Assembly (NCBI GenBank): GCA_002081555.1
Contig: MZNV01000172.1
Location: 1-50,394, forward strand
Length of the DNA: 50,394 bases
Source: Protostelium mycophagum
Lineage: Eukaryota; Evosea; Variosea; Protosteliida; Protosteliaceae
Direction: 5' to 3'
Program-made: the position numbers and the translations under genes
Notes under the pieces: model-generated
What the model was told of the DNA's origin: nothing
Database searches by the model: none
Seen by the model: only the letters and a program-made list of their open reading frames with translations
Part shown: positions 23,001-32,562 of the stretch, one piece after another
Layout: each line of letters begins with the position of its first letter
How positions within the stretch are numbered: position 1 is the first letter of the stretch

Positions 23001-24468
23001 GACTCTGAACACAACACCTTCATCTTCTCTCTTGCCTTCTTTGCTGCCTCTGACAGTTTGGATAGATTTTGCCAATTGTTGAGATTTGTTGGATCGGACA
23101 ATATATCATTGATGATGGGGACTATTCTTTCTGAACACTTCTTCAAGCTAGTCCATGCATCTGCTCCCACTTTCTTCGCATCCGTGTCATTGCTCTTGTC
23201 TCTAAGATTCTTTGCAATCTTTGTATGTGTTCCAAAGTAATCCGTGAGGCTACCAGCGGATGCTTGTAATTCATCCCTCTGTGGTATATCTATCATATTT
23301 ACTCAATATAAATAATATCAATAGTACCTAACAGGATTTTTTTTGGAGTATTAGATGTGGGTGCTGCGGATGGTGCTGTGTTATCCTCTTCATCCGAATG
23401 ATTCGGTATCTGTGGTATGCTCTCTGTGGATCCTCTAACTGATGGTATATTATTCTTATTGATTTCCTCTCTCGATTGTCTGGTGCTGTCCTTTCTTCTA
23501 CTACCAGGCTCTGTCATCTGTCGAAGTCTTGCTATTGGCATTGCAAATCTCTTCGAATTACGATCCATCGCTTCGTTTGCAAGCTCATCATTCCTACCCA
23601 ATAACTGTTTATTATTATTTTATTCATTTAATTAATTATATTTCAATGTTTATCTCACATTATTGGCCTTCTCCTCTAATGCTCTGGTATTCTATATGTG
23701 TGAATGATAATATTATATGTCATATTATATATCTTGTACCTCTATCCATTGTTGTATCCTCTGGTTGGAAGCACTGTTCGAGGATTCCTCCATCAGTTCA
23801 CTAAATCTCTCCATCTCTACACCAAGTTCTAAGACAGCCTCCTTATCTTTAGAGGATCTTGGAGAGCGGGAGGCCCAGTATTGAAGAAGTTGTGAATGGT
23901 GAATCAAGACCTCAGCCAATTCATGGACTGCCTGTTGTGGTGTGGATTTTTCATTGATCTGGCTTCGCCGTGGTGAACGTGGACGTGAGGGCATCAAAGG
24001 ATGCGTCTCGAGGAATCTTCAATCATATCACTGACTGAAATCAATTATTAAGCTTACTTTTGTGCTGATTCTTTAAATTCTAAACCGACATCTGTGGATA
24101 AGTCTTTCTTCTTGGCAATATCCTCTATTTGCATTATGGCCGACTGACAAGAGAAGATGAGATTAGTTAATTCTTGAAAAAGTAGCAGATCTGCACTGCT
24201 CGCAAATGCTTCTCTCTTCGTCTTTTCCAATTTGGAGGATAAATTGCTGATTTCCTGACATGTTGCTGTGATCTTTGCATCGGGGGAGGTTTGCGCGATC
24301 TGGCGAAAGTCAGAATGTTTTGTATGTGCCAGAATATTTTATTCAGATATGACAAATACTCGCTTTCTCTCCTATCTGCTTCTGGCGTGAGAGTTGGTGG
24401 AGAATCTGCTCTACTAAGACATCCGAATCAGAAGTTGAATCCTCTGAATTGGAGGACATGGAGGACAT
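5058..24468 (-). CDS. Giant (~5,900 aa) helical-repeat protein with C-terminal MYND finger
   Basis: I do not recognise this protein. I traced one frame from the ATG at 24468 through about 32 exons, with phases agreeing at every join. The main exons are 24364-24468, 24058-24299, 23740-24016, 23328-23604, 22802-23289, 21747-22405, 21038-21529, 20050-20437, 12698-19859, 11935-12655, 8068-9416, 6431-6754, 6017-6385 and about 5390-5968. Coding up to 6017 is exactly 5,698 codons. Almost all of it is Ala/Leu/Glu/Gln-rich amphipathic helix with few Cys or Trp, built from four-helix-like units. This recalls talin/vinculin/alpha-catenin rods, but no FERM, I/LWEQ or actin-binding head is visible. Residues 5,780-5,826 form a MYND zinc finger. 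There is no signal peptide or membrane segment, so it is probably a cytoplasmic scaffold (inference). The first intron needs a GC-AG site. The last exon(s) after 5390 are unsure: stops at 5058, 5153 or about 5387 are all possible. Several exons begin with ATG (21529, 20738, 8027, 7406), so separate genes cannot be formally excluded. Confidence 0.75.
5390..5421. repeat. ATATAC microsatellite at 3' end of the giant gene
   Basis: The sequence ATATACATATACATATATAC repeats with a 6-base unit. It makes the end of the MYND exon or the following intron ambiguous, since each unit offers another GTATAT donor in the same phase. Confidence 0.8.
5390..5968 (-). other. MYND zinc-finger exon of the giant gene
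   Basis: The exon encodes a linker followed by CNLC, then QCDKC, YWC, a His, a His and a final Cys (about 5580-5725). The ligand spacing is C-x2-C, C-x2-C, C-x3-H, H-x3-C. MYND domains bind proline-rich peptides in partner proteins. The sixth ligand is usually Cys but is His here, which should still bind zinc. It joins exon 31 (ending at 6017) through a 48-nt intron, 5969-6016 (GTGAAT...GAACAG), in phase 0. The alternative is a separate gene starting at the ATG at 5989, only 15 bases after a possible stop at 6005. The intron reading is preferred because the size and donor match other introns in this gene. Further downstream (about 5130-5180) a third frame contains PECNYC followed by RHF and PIL. 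This faintly recalls the C-terminal CxxC block of PDCD2 and could be the true last exon. Confidence 0.65.
12698..19859 (-). repeat. 7.16 kb single exon of ~19 tandem ~126-aa repeats
   Basis: This is exon 16 of the giant gene, about 2,387 codons without an intron. Each unit of roughly 123-130 residues has the same order: a (K/R)(K/N/R)(K/R)LPKLDP signature; a helix with ARSxLExE and EAKAKQL; a helix with PEKAAxLxxxAAxxRA and QxDxT; then DPEGALSxLxxxxExLN and a helix leading to the next signature. I count about 14 good KLPxLDP-type signatures in the N-terminal part. About five diverged units of the form RKLLPxL follow towards the C-terminus. Units differ widely at both DNA and protein level, so the array is old. 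The pattern continues more weakly in exons 17-20 (11253 to 12655), where FRKLLPQL, FRKLLPKM, FKKFLPKLDP and MRRLLPGL recur. Confidence 0.9.
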
Positions 24469-24676
24469 TTATATACAAGCTTCTCGTTCAGCCAACAAAT
24501 AGGCTCCTCGGATCGACTGAGGTTCTCTCAGCCTCACATCAGAACGATTTCGCATAATTCAGTCATCTAATTTTAGCCGCAAGAATCGCAGTCACAGAAA
24601 TGGCGAAGCTTTGCAGAGGAGCTTTAATATCCTTAGCTTAATATCAGCAACCTTGTCCGTCTCATCCAGAGACAGA
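24469..24676. other. Short spacer: promoter of giant gene, 3' end of USP22-like gene
   Basis: Two minus-strand genes are separated by 208 bases. No recognisable promoter element was seen. Confidence 0.4.
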
Positions 24677-26578
24677 TCATTTTATTGTTGAAGCGTAGTA
24701 GACTTGGTTCTGTATATAAAATAATAGATACCTGTGTACATCAACTTTGCAGATACTGATCTGCTCACCCTTCACAATCGATGACATCCTTGAGTGTACT
24801 TTGTGTGATCTTGTGATCATCACATCTGTACCACTGTTGATGATGTTTCACGAAGGCAACATAATGCCCAGTGTCTATACTTCCGATATGATCCACCACT
24901 GCAAAGAGCTCATACTTCTCGCTCTTCGTGGCCTCTTCACCAAGGTTATTCCTGCATATTGTTGAATGTTAAAGAAGTATGAGGCCCACCTTTTATTGCT
25001 GGATAAATATGGTGATATATCCAGAGAAGATGGAAAATGTAGAGGTGTGCTTAGCTTGCTGATGGTGTGTTCGAATCTCTATATCTATGAATATGGACGA
25101 GAGGTGTTAACTTACCTTAACATGGATGCATAATACTACGGGAGGTGTGTGTATACTCAATTGTTTAGTGGATTCCTACCATGTGATAAATATATTATAG
25201 ACATGTCAATAGTATATCCTACCTGATGTTCTTTACATTTCGAGCAATAAAATAATTCCCCCTTCCCGAGGTGCTCAGGTTGTGTGAATCTATAAATGTA
25301 AAGATGAGTATATAGAGGGTATTTACCTGTCTAATGAGGAAGATAAACTGTTTGTCTGGTTGAGCTGTATATCTAAGGATATGTCCAAGAATGGATCATA
25401 TGCTGACGATTTATGATTGCAACGCTCGCAAGTGACTTCAGACTGTAGTACACCACTGAATATCTGAGTGGTATAAAGATATATAGAGGTGAGTGCCTCA
25501 CTTGATGAACGACACATGGACAATCCTTTGTGACATCTTCGGGATGAGATCCAGAGTGTATCGCATTGAATAAATAAATCAAGAACTCATGGGCATCCTG
25601 CTGTTCATATCCCGCGAGACAAGATGAGTGTTTCCACATTGCTGATGTTCTAAGATACGAATATGCTATATGTATGGAGAATAGATACCATAAAGAAAGT
25701 GATGGGGTGTGAAAGGGTCTTGTGAACCAGAGAAGAATTCAGAAAATAGATGATCCATTTGACAGACCAAGCATGAGGCATGATTGCTCTTACACCCCTA
25801 TCTTATTCAATATATATATATTATTAATGATTAATATATATATATATATATATATTATTAATGATATATATATTAATTATTAATGATGAATTACTTTTCT
25901 GTTGTGTGAATCAGAAAGGAAATAATTCCTGAGAAGTGGATTGATTACGATGCATTGTAACACACAACTGATGAAGCACGTATTTCCAATATTTCTGATC
26001 CCTCTTAACCCCAATAAGTGCCCAGGTATTTCCAATCTCTTTCCATTATTCATCATGTCCGTTGCCTCTGTTGCTCTCGGTGCCCAAGATTGATACGACC
26101 TACTTTTCATTGGCAGCCCTCCTTAATACTGTAAAAACACTGATGATTTGATCCATTTACCAGGATGATTTGAACGATTCTTTGTGGCCTTGGTGGCGGT
26201 CGTCTCTCTATAGAGGATAGAGTCAGCATCATTATCGTAGATCACATCCTTGCAGTGGAAACACCAGATGCCGGTTCCAATTACTTCACAAGATAAGTAG
26301 TGCTTAGACTCTGTGAAATGTTCTGTAATGTGCCCCTCGCTCCAACAACCAAAGTAAGCACATTGTAGACACACCATCAATCGACGAGGAGACTCCGAAG
26401 GGCCACATTGCATGCAATACGGTGTTGAGGACTGAAAAGTTCAGAGATGCAGTTGATCCAGTAATACCTTTGCAGAGGGTGTTATAAGGCGTTCTCTCAC
26501 AAGTGACAAATAGTGATGAACAGTTCGAAAATAACCGAGTCCACCTTCTGCTTTGTATTCTTCCAGATGACTGCACAT
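24677..26578 (-). CDS. USP22/Ubp8-type ubiquitin hydrolase (SAGA DUB module)
   Basis: This protein removes ubiquitin from histone H2B within the SAGA coactivator. The N-terminus starts MCSHLEEYKAEGG and forms a ZnF-UBP domain with ligands C2, H4, CxxC (YCMQC), CxxC (VCLQC), GCWSEGH, H and CxxC (WCFHC). It is split by a 35-nt intron near 26433-26467. The USP fold follows: Cys box IGNTCFISCVLQCI (about 25950-25990), YEQQDAHEFL, zinc-ribbon pairs CERC (about 25420) and CSKC (about 25240), and His box GSIDTGHYVAF with WYRCDDHKI (about 24790-24870). All catalytic residues are present. The C-terminal EGYLLFY, a USP22/Ubp8 hallmark, appears after splicing a 38-nt intron and ends at the TGA at 24677. 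I estimate about 480 residues (human USP22 has 525). The start was chosen because MCSHLE opens the zinc finger directly. Confidence 0.93.
25800..25886. repeat. AT-rich inverted/direct repeat inside a USP22-like intron
   Basis: ATTAATGAT units flank (AT)n runs, giving imperfect palindromes able to fold on either strand. The region lies within or next to the intron after the Cys-box exon and explains that intron's unusual length. Confidence 0.6.
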
Positions 26579-26777
26579 CGAAATCCCAAAAAATAAAGAA
26601 GGTATTTTGGCGAAAAATCTCGAAAACTCGTTTTAACAAGTTTCTGCTGTCTATAAATCACAGATCATTTGTAAGTCATTTTGTGTGGAACAGGTGAGGT
26701 CAGTTGTGAAAATCACTCCTGGATTGGCAGTTCTAAATAATAATAAAAAGAATGACGAGCACAGCTGACAAGTTGTA

Positions 26778-28160
26778 TTATTTTCCAAATTCAACATCAG
26801 AACCGCTGCCACCAGTAGAATATCCTTCTAAGAGATTAAGGCGACCGGTATTACTGTCCACAGCGAAGGCAAACAAGTTTTTGCCGTCTCCGTATGCCTG
26901 CTCATTTGCAACGTACAAATATCTTCCACTTGGATCGATGTTCATTCCTGTTCTTTCTTCAGTATTTGGGCAATTGAGGACATTTATATAGAGGATATAT
27001 ATAGAGGGTGGATGTACCTCTTGGGCTGCTTCCATGAGACCAAACCCATTCAACCCCGCTCAATTTCCCAGAGTTTTGGTCCACCGAAAAGACACCGATA
27101 TTGTTGCTGGGACCGTTTCTGTTTGTCACGTAGACAAACTTGCCACTGGGGTGGACTCTGATCTCTCCTGCACTTATAGAGGCATCCCCTTGCTGATCTG
27201 TGTCCAGACTGGGGAGTGATTGAACCTGAATATTGTCAGGATTGAGATTCATATTTTGGTAAAAAGCAGCTTTCCTGGTAGAATTTTCCTTGCTTGAATC
27301 CCAAGACCAAGATGGTGCAAGCAATCTCATTCACCACGTAGGCGAAGGTTCCATTTGGAGAGAAGGCAATATGTCTGGATCCACTACCAACTGGTGCTTT
27401 AAATCTTGCAAACTGCTTCATTTCGCCCGTAGATTGGTTAAAGGACCAGGTCCAAATACGGTCTGCGCCAAGATCCATACCAACAATGAAGTTGGGATCA
27501 GGAGAGGTGACGATCATGTGTGCGTGAGGACCATCCTGTACAGTGAGAAAATGCTTGTATAGAGTGAGGCAAACCTGTCTATGTTGGTCTGTCTGATCAC
27601 CGTGGGAGCCTACACCTGGTGTGGCGAGAAAGGTCCTCTTTTGGAGGGAGCCATCATCGTTCAAGGCGAAGGAGACAAAAGAACCATCTTTGTAGTTTGC
27701 ACCAAAAATGAAACGACCGTTTGGGTGGACGCTGACATGTGTAGTCCAACACTCTTGGCCATCATGTCCGGGTAGACTGTTCAATCTGAGGGTGTCAATC
27801 ATCAATTTGACGTTTTACAGAAAAACCTTCTCAGGCCAGTGCCATCTTCAGAGAGCGAATAAGCGACATACTGATCCCCAGCACCTAATAGATAATCAGA
27901 CACTTCCTTCGCTCATCAGATCTCACCTGTTGCATAGAGATTTTTGCCTGACAAAGCTAAGAACCCAGAGCTAGCTGTAATACATGAGCTAAATTTATCT
28001 TTGATCAACACTCACTGTGCTCGGGTTGTGACACATAGGTGAGTCTTCCGTCATCATTTTGTTGGTAGATCCAGATCCCACTGTTCAGAGAGCCTACATA
28101 GACATGCAGAGAGGCGGCAATAGAGAAGAGGCACAATGAAAGCAACGCGAATGGTTTCAT
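26778..28160 (-). CDS. Secreted 7-bladed beta-propeller lactonase (6-phosphogluconolactonase-like)
   Basis: The protein starts MKPFALLSLCLFSIAASLHV, a classic signal peptide, so it probably enters the secretory pathway. The body has the repeating blade pattern of the lactonase family (PF10282): HPNGRFIFGANY, SPDPNFIVGMDLGADRIW, GSGSRHIAFSPNGTFAYVVNE, HPSGKFVYVTNRN and DPSGRYLYVANEQ. GPHAHMIV and the RxHP/NRG-type blade ends are typical. Bacterial relatives hydrolyse 6-phosphogluconolactone and fungal ones muconate lactones; a secreted member may act on other lactones (inference). Introns lie near 28015, 27910, 27820, 27560, 27280 and 27000. An in-frame ATG at 28199 is an alternative start, but the 28160 start puts the signal sequence at the N-terminus. 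Length is about 380 residues, normal for the family. It lies 199 bp after the USP22-like start. Confidence 0.88.
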
Positions 28161-28279
28161 GTTGGTTGTGGTGTGTAATGTGTCGGTTTTGTCCGTCAAA
28201 GAAAAATTGAAAGAGGATTCTTGGTTGCCGTGTTTGATATAATTAACACTTAAACACCCTTAAGATACACCAAGACTCT

Positions 28280-29673
28280 TTATAATATTCCCCATACATC
28301 ACCAGCATTACTCCTCCTGCTCCTCCCCACCTTCAACATGAATTGCTCTGTAGTTAACCCAGGTGCCATGATATCACTATCAATATTAAATATATATGAT
28401 GACATATACTGACGATATATATGGCTCTATCTCTTCACTCTTCCAGAAGTGTTTCTTCTGAAATAATTGCTGAATTCGATTGCGCTGATCGTGAGGAAGT
28501 GTGTGCCTCGGATAATACTCAATAACACCTCCATCTACAACGGCCAATCCTGTTGATGTCAAATCGTATTGAACCATATCTCTTCACCTGCTAACATCTT
28601 TAGATGTGGTTCTTCTAATCCAGTAGGTAATGTTGTTTCCCATTGTGACACAAAATCTTCCAAATTCCATTTCTGTATAGTTCACATTTCCAGTACATTA
28701 TAACGTGATATATAATATATATTGCTTTATATTATATTTATATTATATTGATTCCCACCTTTTTTACTCGAAATAATTCTTCAGCTTTTGCGAGTGATAT
28801 CTTTTGTGAATTGAAAGAGATGTTGTTTGAATGAACAAGTGGAGTAGAATATTTCTTTATACATATATCTATATCATCTCTATCCACCTCGAAATTTGAG
28901 GCTGAATATGTCATTATTAAATGTTATATTGACGTATTATGAATAGAATAAATAAATCATAATATTACCTTCCTCCACAGCACATATCAACTCCCTGGAA
29001 TCCACGCATTTTATATCAAACTCTCGCGAAGTCAATTCATTGAGACATGCATTCAACAAGTTGCTATCATATTCAGCAGACAACACTCTCAAGAATCCTA
29101 GTCGCCTTAGCTATTGCTGAAAATGGAAAGTCTGCTCACCATCCTTCTCAAATGCACCCAATTCGGCGATTGCCTCCTCCAATTCTTTTGCACTTGCTTG
29201 TACTCTCCTGCTGATATCTTGACGCGTGTACTTTTTGCCTTCAGACTGCATTAGGTTAATTCTTATTGTACCTACATTATTATAATAATGGAAACAACCA
29301 CCTCTTCCATAGAGTTGACACCGTTGTATGGTGATTCAAACAGTAGTTGCCTCAATAAATATAATCTTGGTTGTATTCTGACCATTTCTGAATGATGATC
29401 CACGCTTCCTATCGCTTCCGGCTCCAAGACATCCACGCTATCCTCTCTATGTTGCTTGAATAATAAGGTAGTGTTTGTTGATTCAACTGTTCTGATGAGA
29501 TAAGAAGAAGTAGACGTGCATAGCACGGCCTCAGACGATGCCTCTCCTCTGAGAACTAATTCTGTTGAACCGTCTTCCAATTGTGAGATTAAAGACTCAT
29601 CAACTTCAAATAGTCTGTATTTATGGCCCGCATCAAATTTAGAACTGAGGCAGATTGACTTTTCTGTTGCCAT
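28280..29673 (-). CDS. DSCC1: Sister chromatid cohesion protein DCC1 (alternative RFC subunit)
   Basis: Dcc1, with Ctf8 and Ctf18, forms an alternative clamp loader used in cohesion and at replication forks. The N-terminal segment YRLFEVDESLISQLEDG with LVLRGEASSEAVLCT matches the human block (LLELEPTLCQQLEDG, LVIRGDKDEQAVLCS). RPRLYLLRQLL-like and FESPYNG segments match the human LKKLLMENPYEG region. An exon near 29110-29230 (DISRRVQASAKELEEAIAEL) and the C-terminal winged-helix motif FWKSEEIEPYISD (human KWTEEDIAPYIQD) complete it. The last intron uses GTCAGT and the CDS ends with TAA at 28280. I estimate about 350 residues (human 393). The start at 29673 opens directly before the conserved region. 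Confidence 0.88.
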
Positions 29674-30006
29674 GATCAAAATGTGTGGGCGGGAAATCAG
29701 TTTGCTGGTGATTATCCCATTGACTTACGTATCTTGGCAAATCTTCGGAAATTGTGAATAATCTCACATTATTGGTGAATTCTTCTTGGTTGAGGACAGA
29801 CAACAATGCAATACATGCCTCAATTGAAACAAGCAAATTTGAAAAAAATGCTATTTTATTATCAACAAACGCTGTTGGTGATCCTTTCGAACAAAATGTC
29901 CTCTTATTTACAAAATGGTAATCTTTTCACATGAAACTCATCCTTCGGCACGAAAACCCTAAAAATAATAAGGTAAATAATAGTGACTATGCTCACCTAA
30001 TCTCAT
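29674..30006. other. Intergenic or 5' UTR of the DCC1 gene
   Basis: A minus-strand open stretch at 29639-29836 contains a donor-like ATACGTAAGTCAATG. It could be a 5' UTR intron of the DCC1 gene or chance. Nothing else is recognisable. Confidence 0.35.
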
Positions 30007-32470
30007 CTACCCAAAGTGTCTATTCGGCTGAGAGGCTCTGCGCTGTTGCTGTGGATTTTCTAAACTATCCATCTTCCTCTTAGATTTTATACCAGATCTT
30101 TTTGAGGACTTGGATAATGCCGCTTCCACTTGGAAAAGAACAGCCTCTCTATCTTTTGAAGAATTTCTTCTCTGGCTTGAAATGATTTTCATCTGTTGTT
30201 CAAATTGTAGATCAGTCAGCCGATCCACCCGATCACTGAAGCCTCTACGCCTCAATTCAGAAGATAGTTGATGGACAATTTGTTGTCTGGCCCTCTGTAT
30301 CTGCTCTATACTATGTGGATAGATAGATATGATGTGGGGCTTGTCTGTCATAGGTTTATATTCTCCTGCCTCCACCTCATCCTCTGAACCAGAGGAGGAT
30401 GCGACCAATTCTTCTTCCTCTTCAGATTCCTAGACATCATCAGAACTCTTATTTTGTAAGTTGATTTGTAATTGAAAATGTACATGTTCTACATCCAGAT
30501 AGACTTCTTCAGGCTCCTCTTCAGGTTCGATTGTTTCTTGATACTGAGGGAGTTGAGTGATATTTGGTCTCTCTGCTTTCTTCTTCTCCTTTCTCTTCTC
30601 TTCTGCTTTATTATATTTCTCCTCGATATCCAACCGATCTCTCTCTGCTTTGGCTCTTAATGCTGTTTGGTATTGTAATTCAGCCTAAATCAGTCAACAA
30701 GCAGTAATGGGGATGTGGGATGAGATGAGGACGAGGATGTACCTCTTCTTGATCCCTCCGTGATTTGGCCATTTGCTTTGTCATCTTCTCTTTCATTTCT
30801 CCAACTATCTTATCTTGCGCCTCCTGTTCTCTTTGCAGGTGCAATATTTCTGCCTTCTTACGCTCCTCTTCGGACTGTTTTCGCATGAGGTCGATTTGCT
30901 TCTGATGTTGAGCTGCTTGTGCTTCTATTTTCTCTTGCATTGATCTCTGCATCTCTTCAATATCTTTCCATGTTGGGCCTGTCATCTCCGATATAGTTTG
31001 AACCTTAACAGGTTCTATCTTCACTGGTGGCACCTCAACTCGTTGATCTAGTTGCTACTGTTATTTAGATAGTGCATTCTTGAATGTGTGAACCTGTTTT
31101 GTGAATTGTAACTTGCGATCTTCTTCCCTCATCGCACTCTTGTGATCATACATCTCCTGCCTCATTGTTTCCCTCAAATGCCTCATCTCATCCTCTATTT
31201 TCGTTTGTTGTTGTATCTTCATTCGATCCAGTTCATTCTATTTAAGAATCAATTACAGAGGAATATATATTTCAGGATATACAACAGTACCTCTCTCTGT
31301 CTGATAGAATCCCTTTCTTTCGATAGTGCCTCTTCCAACTTCAGTTTCATCTCTTTCTCTGATGATTTCAGACGATCCGCTTCTGTCAGTAGATTCTCCT
31401 TCAATTGCCTCAATTCTAATATGGCGGGATTATCTATTGGCGGTTTCTGTTGTACCTCCCCCTTCTCTACTCTTCCCATCGCATCCATAAGGAAGATACT
31501 GGGGTCGTATTCGTCTTTATGCCGCCTCTCCATATGGGCCTGGTTTCATCTCAGTATATCAACACCCTATGATATCCACCTGCAAAAAACCAAAGCCAGA
31601 GAACGATTTGGCGCACAATGGACATTTGTGAAAAGTTCCTTGGGGGTGAGTGAGAACGTGTTGTGCGACGACACTATTCGTTCCTGGAGTTGAAGATGTA
31701 TCCCTCATACTGTTCGGAAGTTTCAAAAGAAGTTCGTAAACGTGAACAGATTTTTTGAGCCTTTTGATTTCCCTTCTGAGCAAGACTGCCTACTCTTGTG
31801 AACATCTGTGTATCAGAATTTAAACTTACTTCATCTTCTTGTTTGAGGTTTTGATCTTTGTATGCCTCTTGTGCCCTGGTTAAGGTGGATATCTCGTCCT
31901 TTAATGTTGTGTTTTCGTTATCGAGAGTGTTTTGGACATAGATGAGGTACTCTATCACGAATTGAGAGAGACGGATAATCTTGACAAATTCGGTGTCACA
32001 GACCCGATGTGAAGCTGCATCTTCTTAATTTAGGTGTGCGAATTATTACATACTCTCTGACAACACATCAGCGAAAGTGATGTTGTCGATGTGCTGTTGC
32101 AAAGTGTCTATATCTGTGTCTCTTGCTACACGATCCAAATCTAAAGTTGCGAGACTCCTCCAATCGTAGTGCCCCCTTCTTTCACGAAAATAGAACAATC
32201 CACCTCCTTTCCAAATCAGTGGTGCCGCTCGAGATGAACAATCAAACCTGGTGGTGGACGTCCAACGATCCCAGTGTGTTTGGAAGGTGCAGGTGTTGGA
32301 ATTGACGGATTGGGTCGATAAGAATTGTTGTTTAAATATGTGTTGCTTGGTGCTCTTGCATAACCACCACCACCAGCACCAAACATTTGAGGAGAAGGAC
32401 CGACAGGATGTGCGTTGTATAAATTCATATGTGGAGAGGGAATTCCATAACTCAAAGAGGCCCAATCCAT
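30007..32470 (-). CDS. DZIP1/Iguana-like ciliary zinc-finger protein
   Basis: DZIP1 acts at the basal body and ciliary transition zone. The N-terminus has a Gly/Pro-rich leader (MDWASLSYG, PSPQMFGAGGGG), then the DZIP1 N-domain: DWRSLATLDLDRVARDTDID and DTLQQHIDNITFADV, followed by FVKIIRLSQFVIEYLIYVQ. It corresponds to the human pattern VDWxRLxxxDVDRVAxExDVxTLQExI. A C2H2 finger follows, split by an intron: CPLCAKSFSGFGFLQ then AHMERRH (about 31525-31610). The rest is a long charged coiled coil (31240-31530 and 30440-31030), then a C-terminal block ARQQIVHQLSSELRRRGF and a basic tail. I estimate 650-700 residues. It is head to head with GCP3, with 92 bp between start codons. Confidence 0.88.
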
Positions 32471-32562
32471 CGCCTGTGGCGAGCTTAGCCGTTGGGTATT
32501 TGTGGTGATCAGCGAGATTGTCTTTTCCCGCCAAAATTTCCCCACAAAAAAGCACAAACAAG
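32471..32562. promoter_or_regulatory. 92-bp bidirectional promoter, DZIP1/GCP3
   Basis: The two start codons (32470 minus, 32563 plus) are 92 bp apart, so both transcripts must start from one very short region. An in-frame upstream ATG at 32518 for GCP3 would shrink it to 47 bp. Homopolymer A/T and CCC-rich blocks are visible; no known element was identified. Confidence 0.6.

Noticed and set aside
29639-29836. Extra N-terminal exon for DCC1
   Set aside because: The conserved DCC1 region begins right after the ATG at 29673; the upstream stretch shows no family motif and is more likely 5' UTR.
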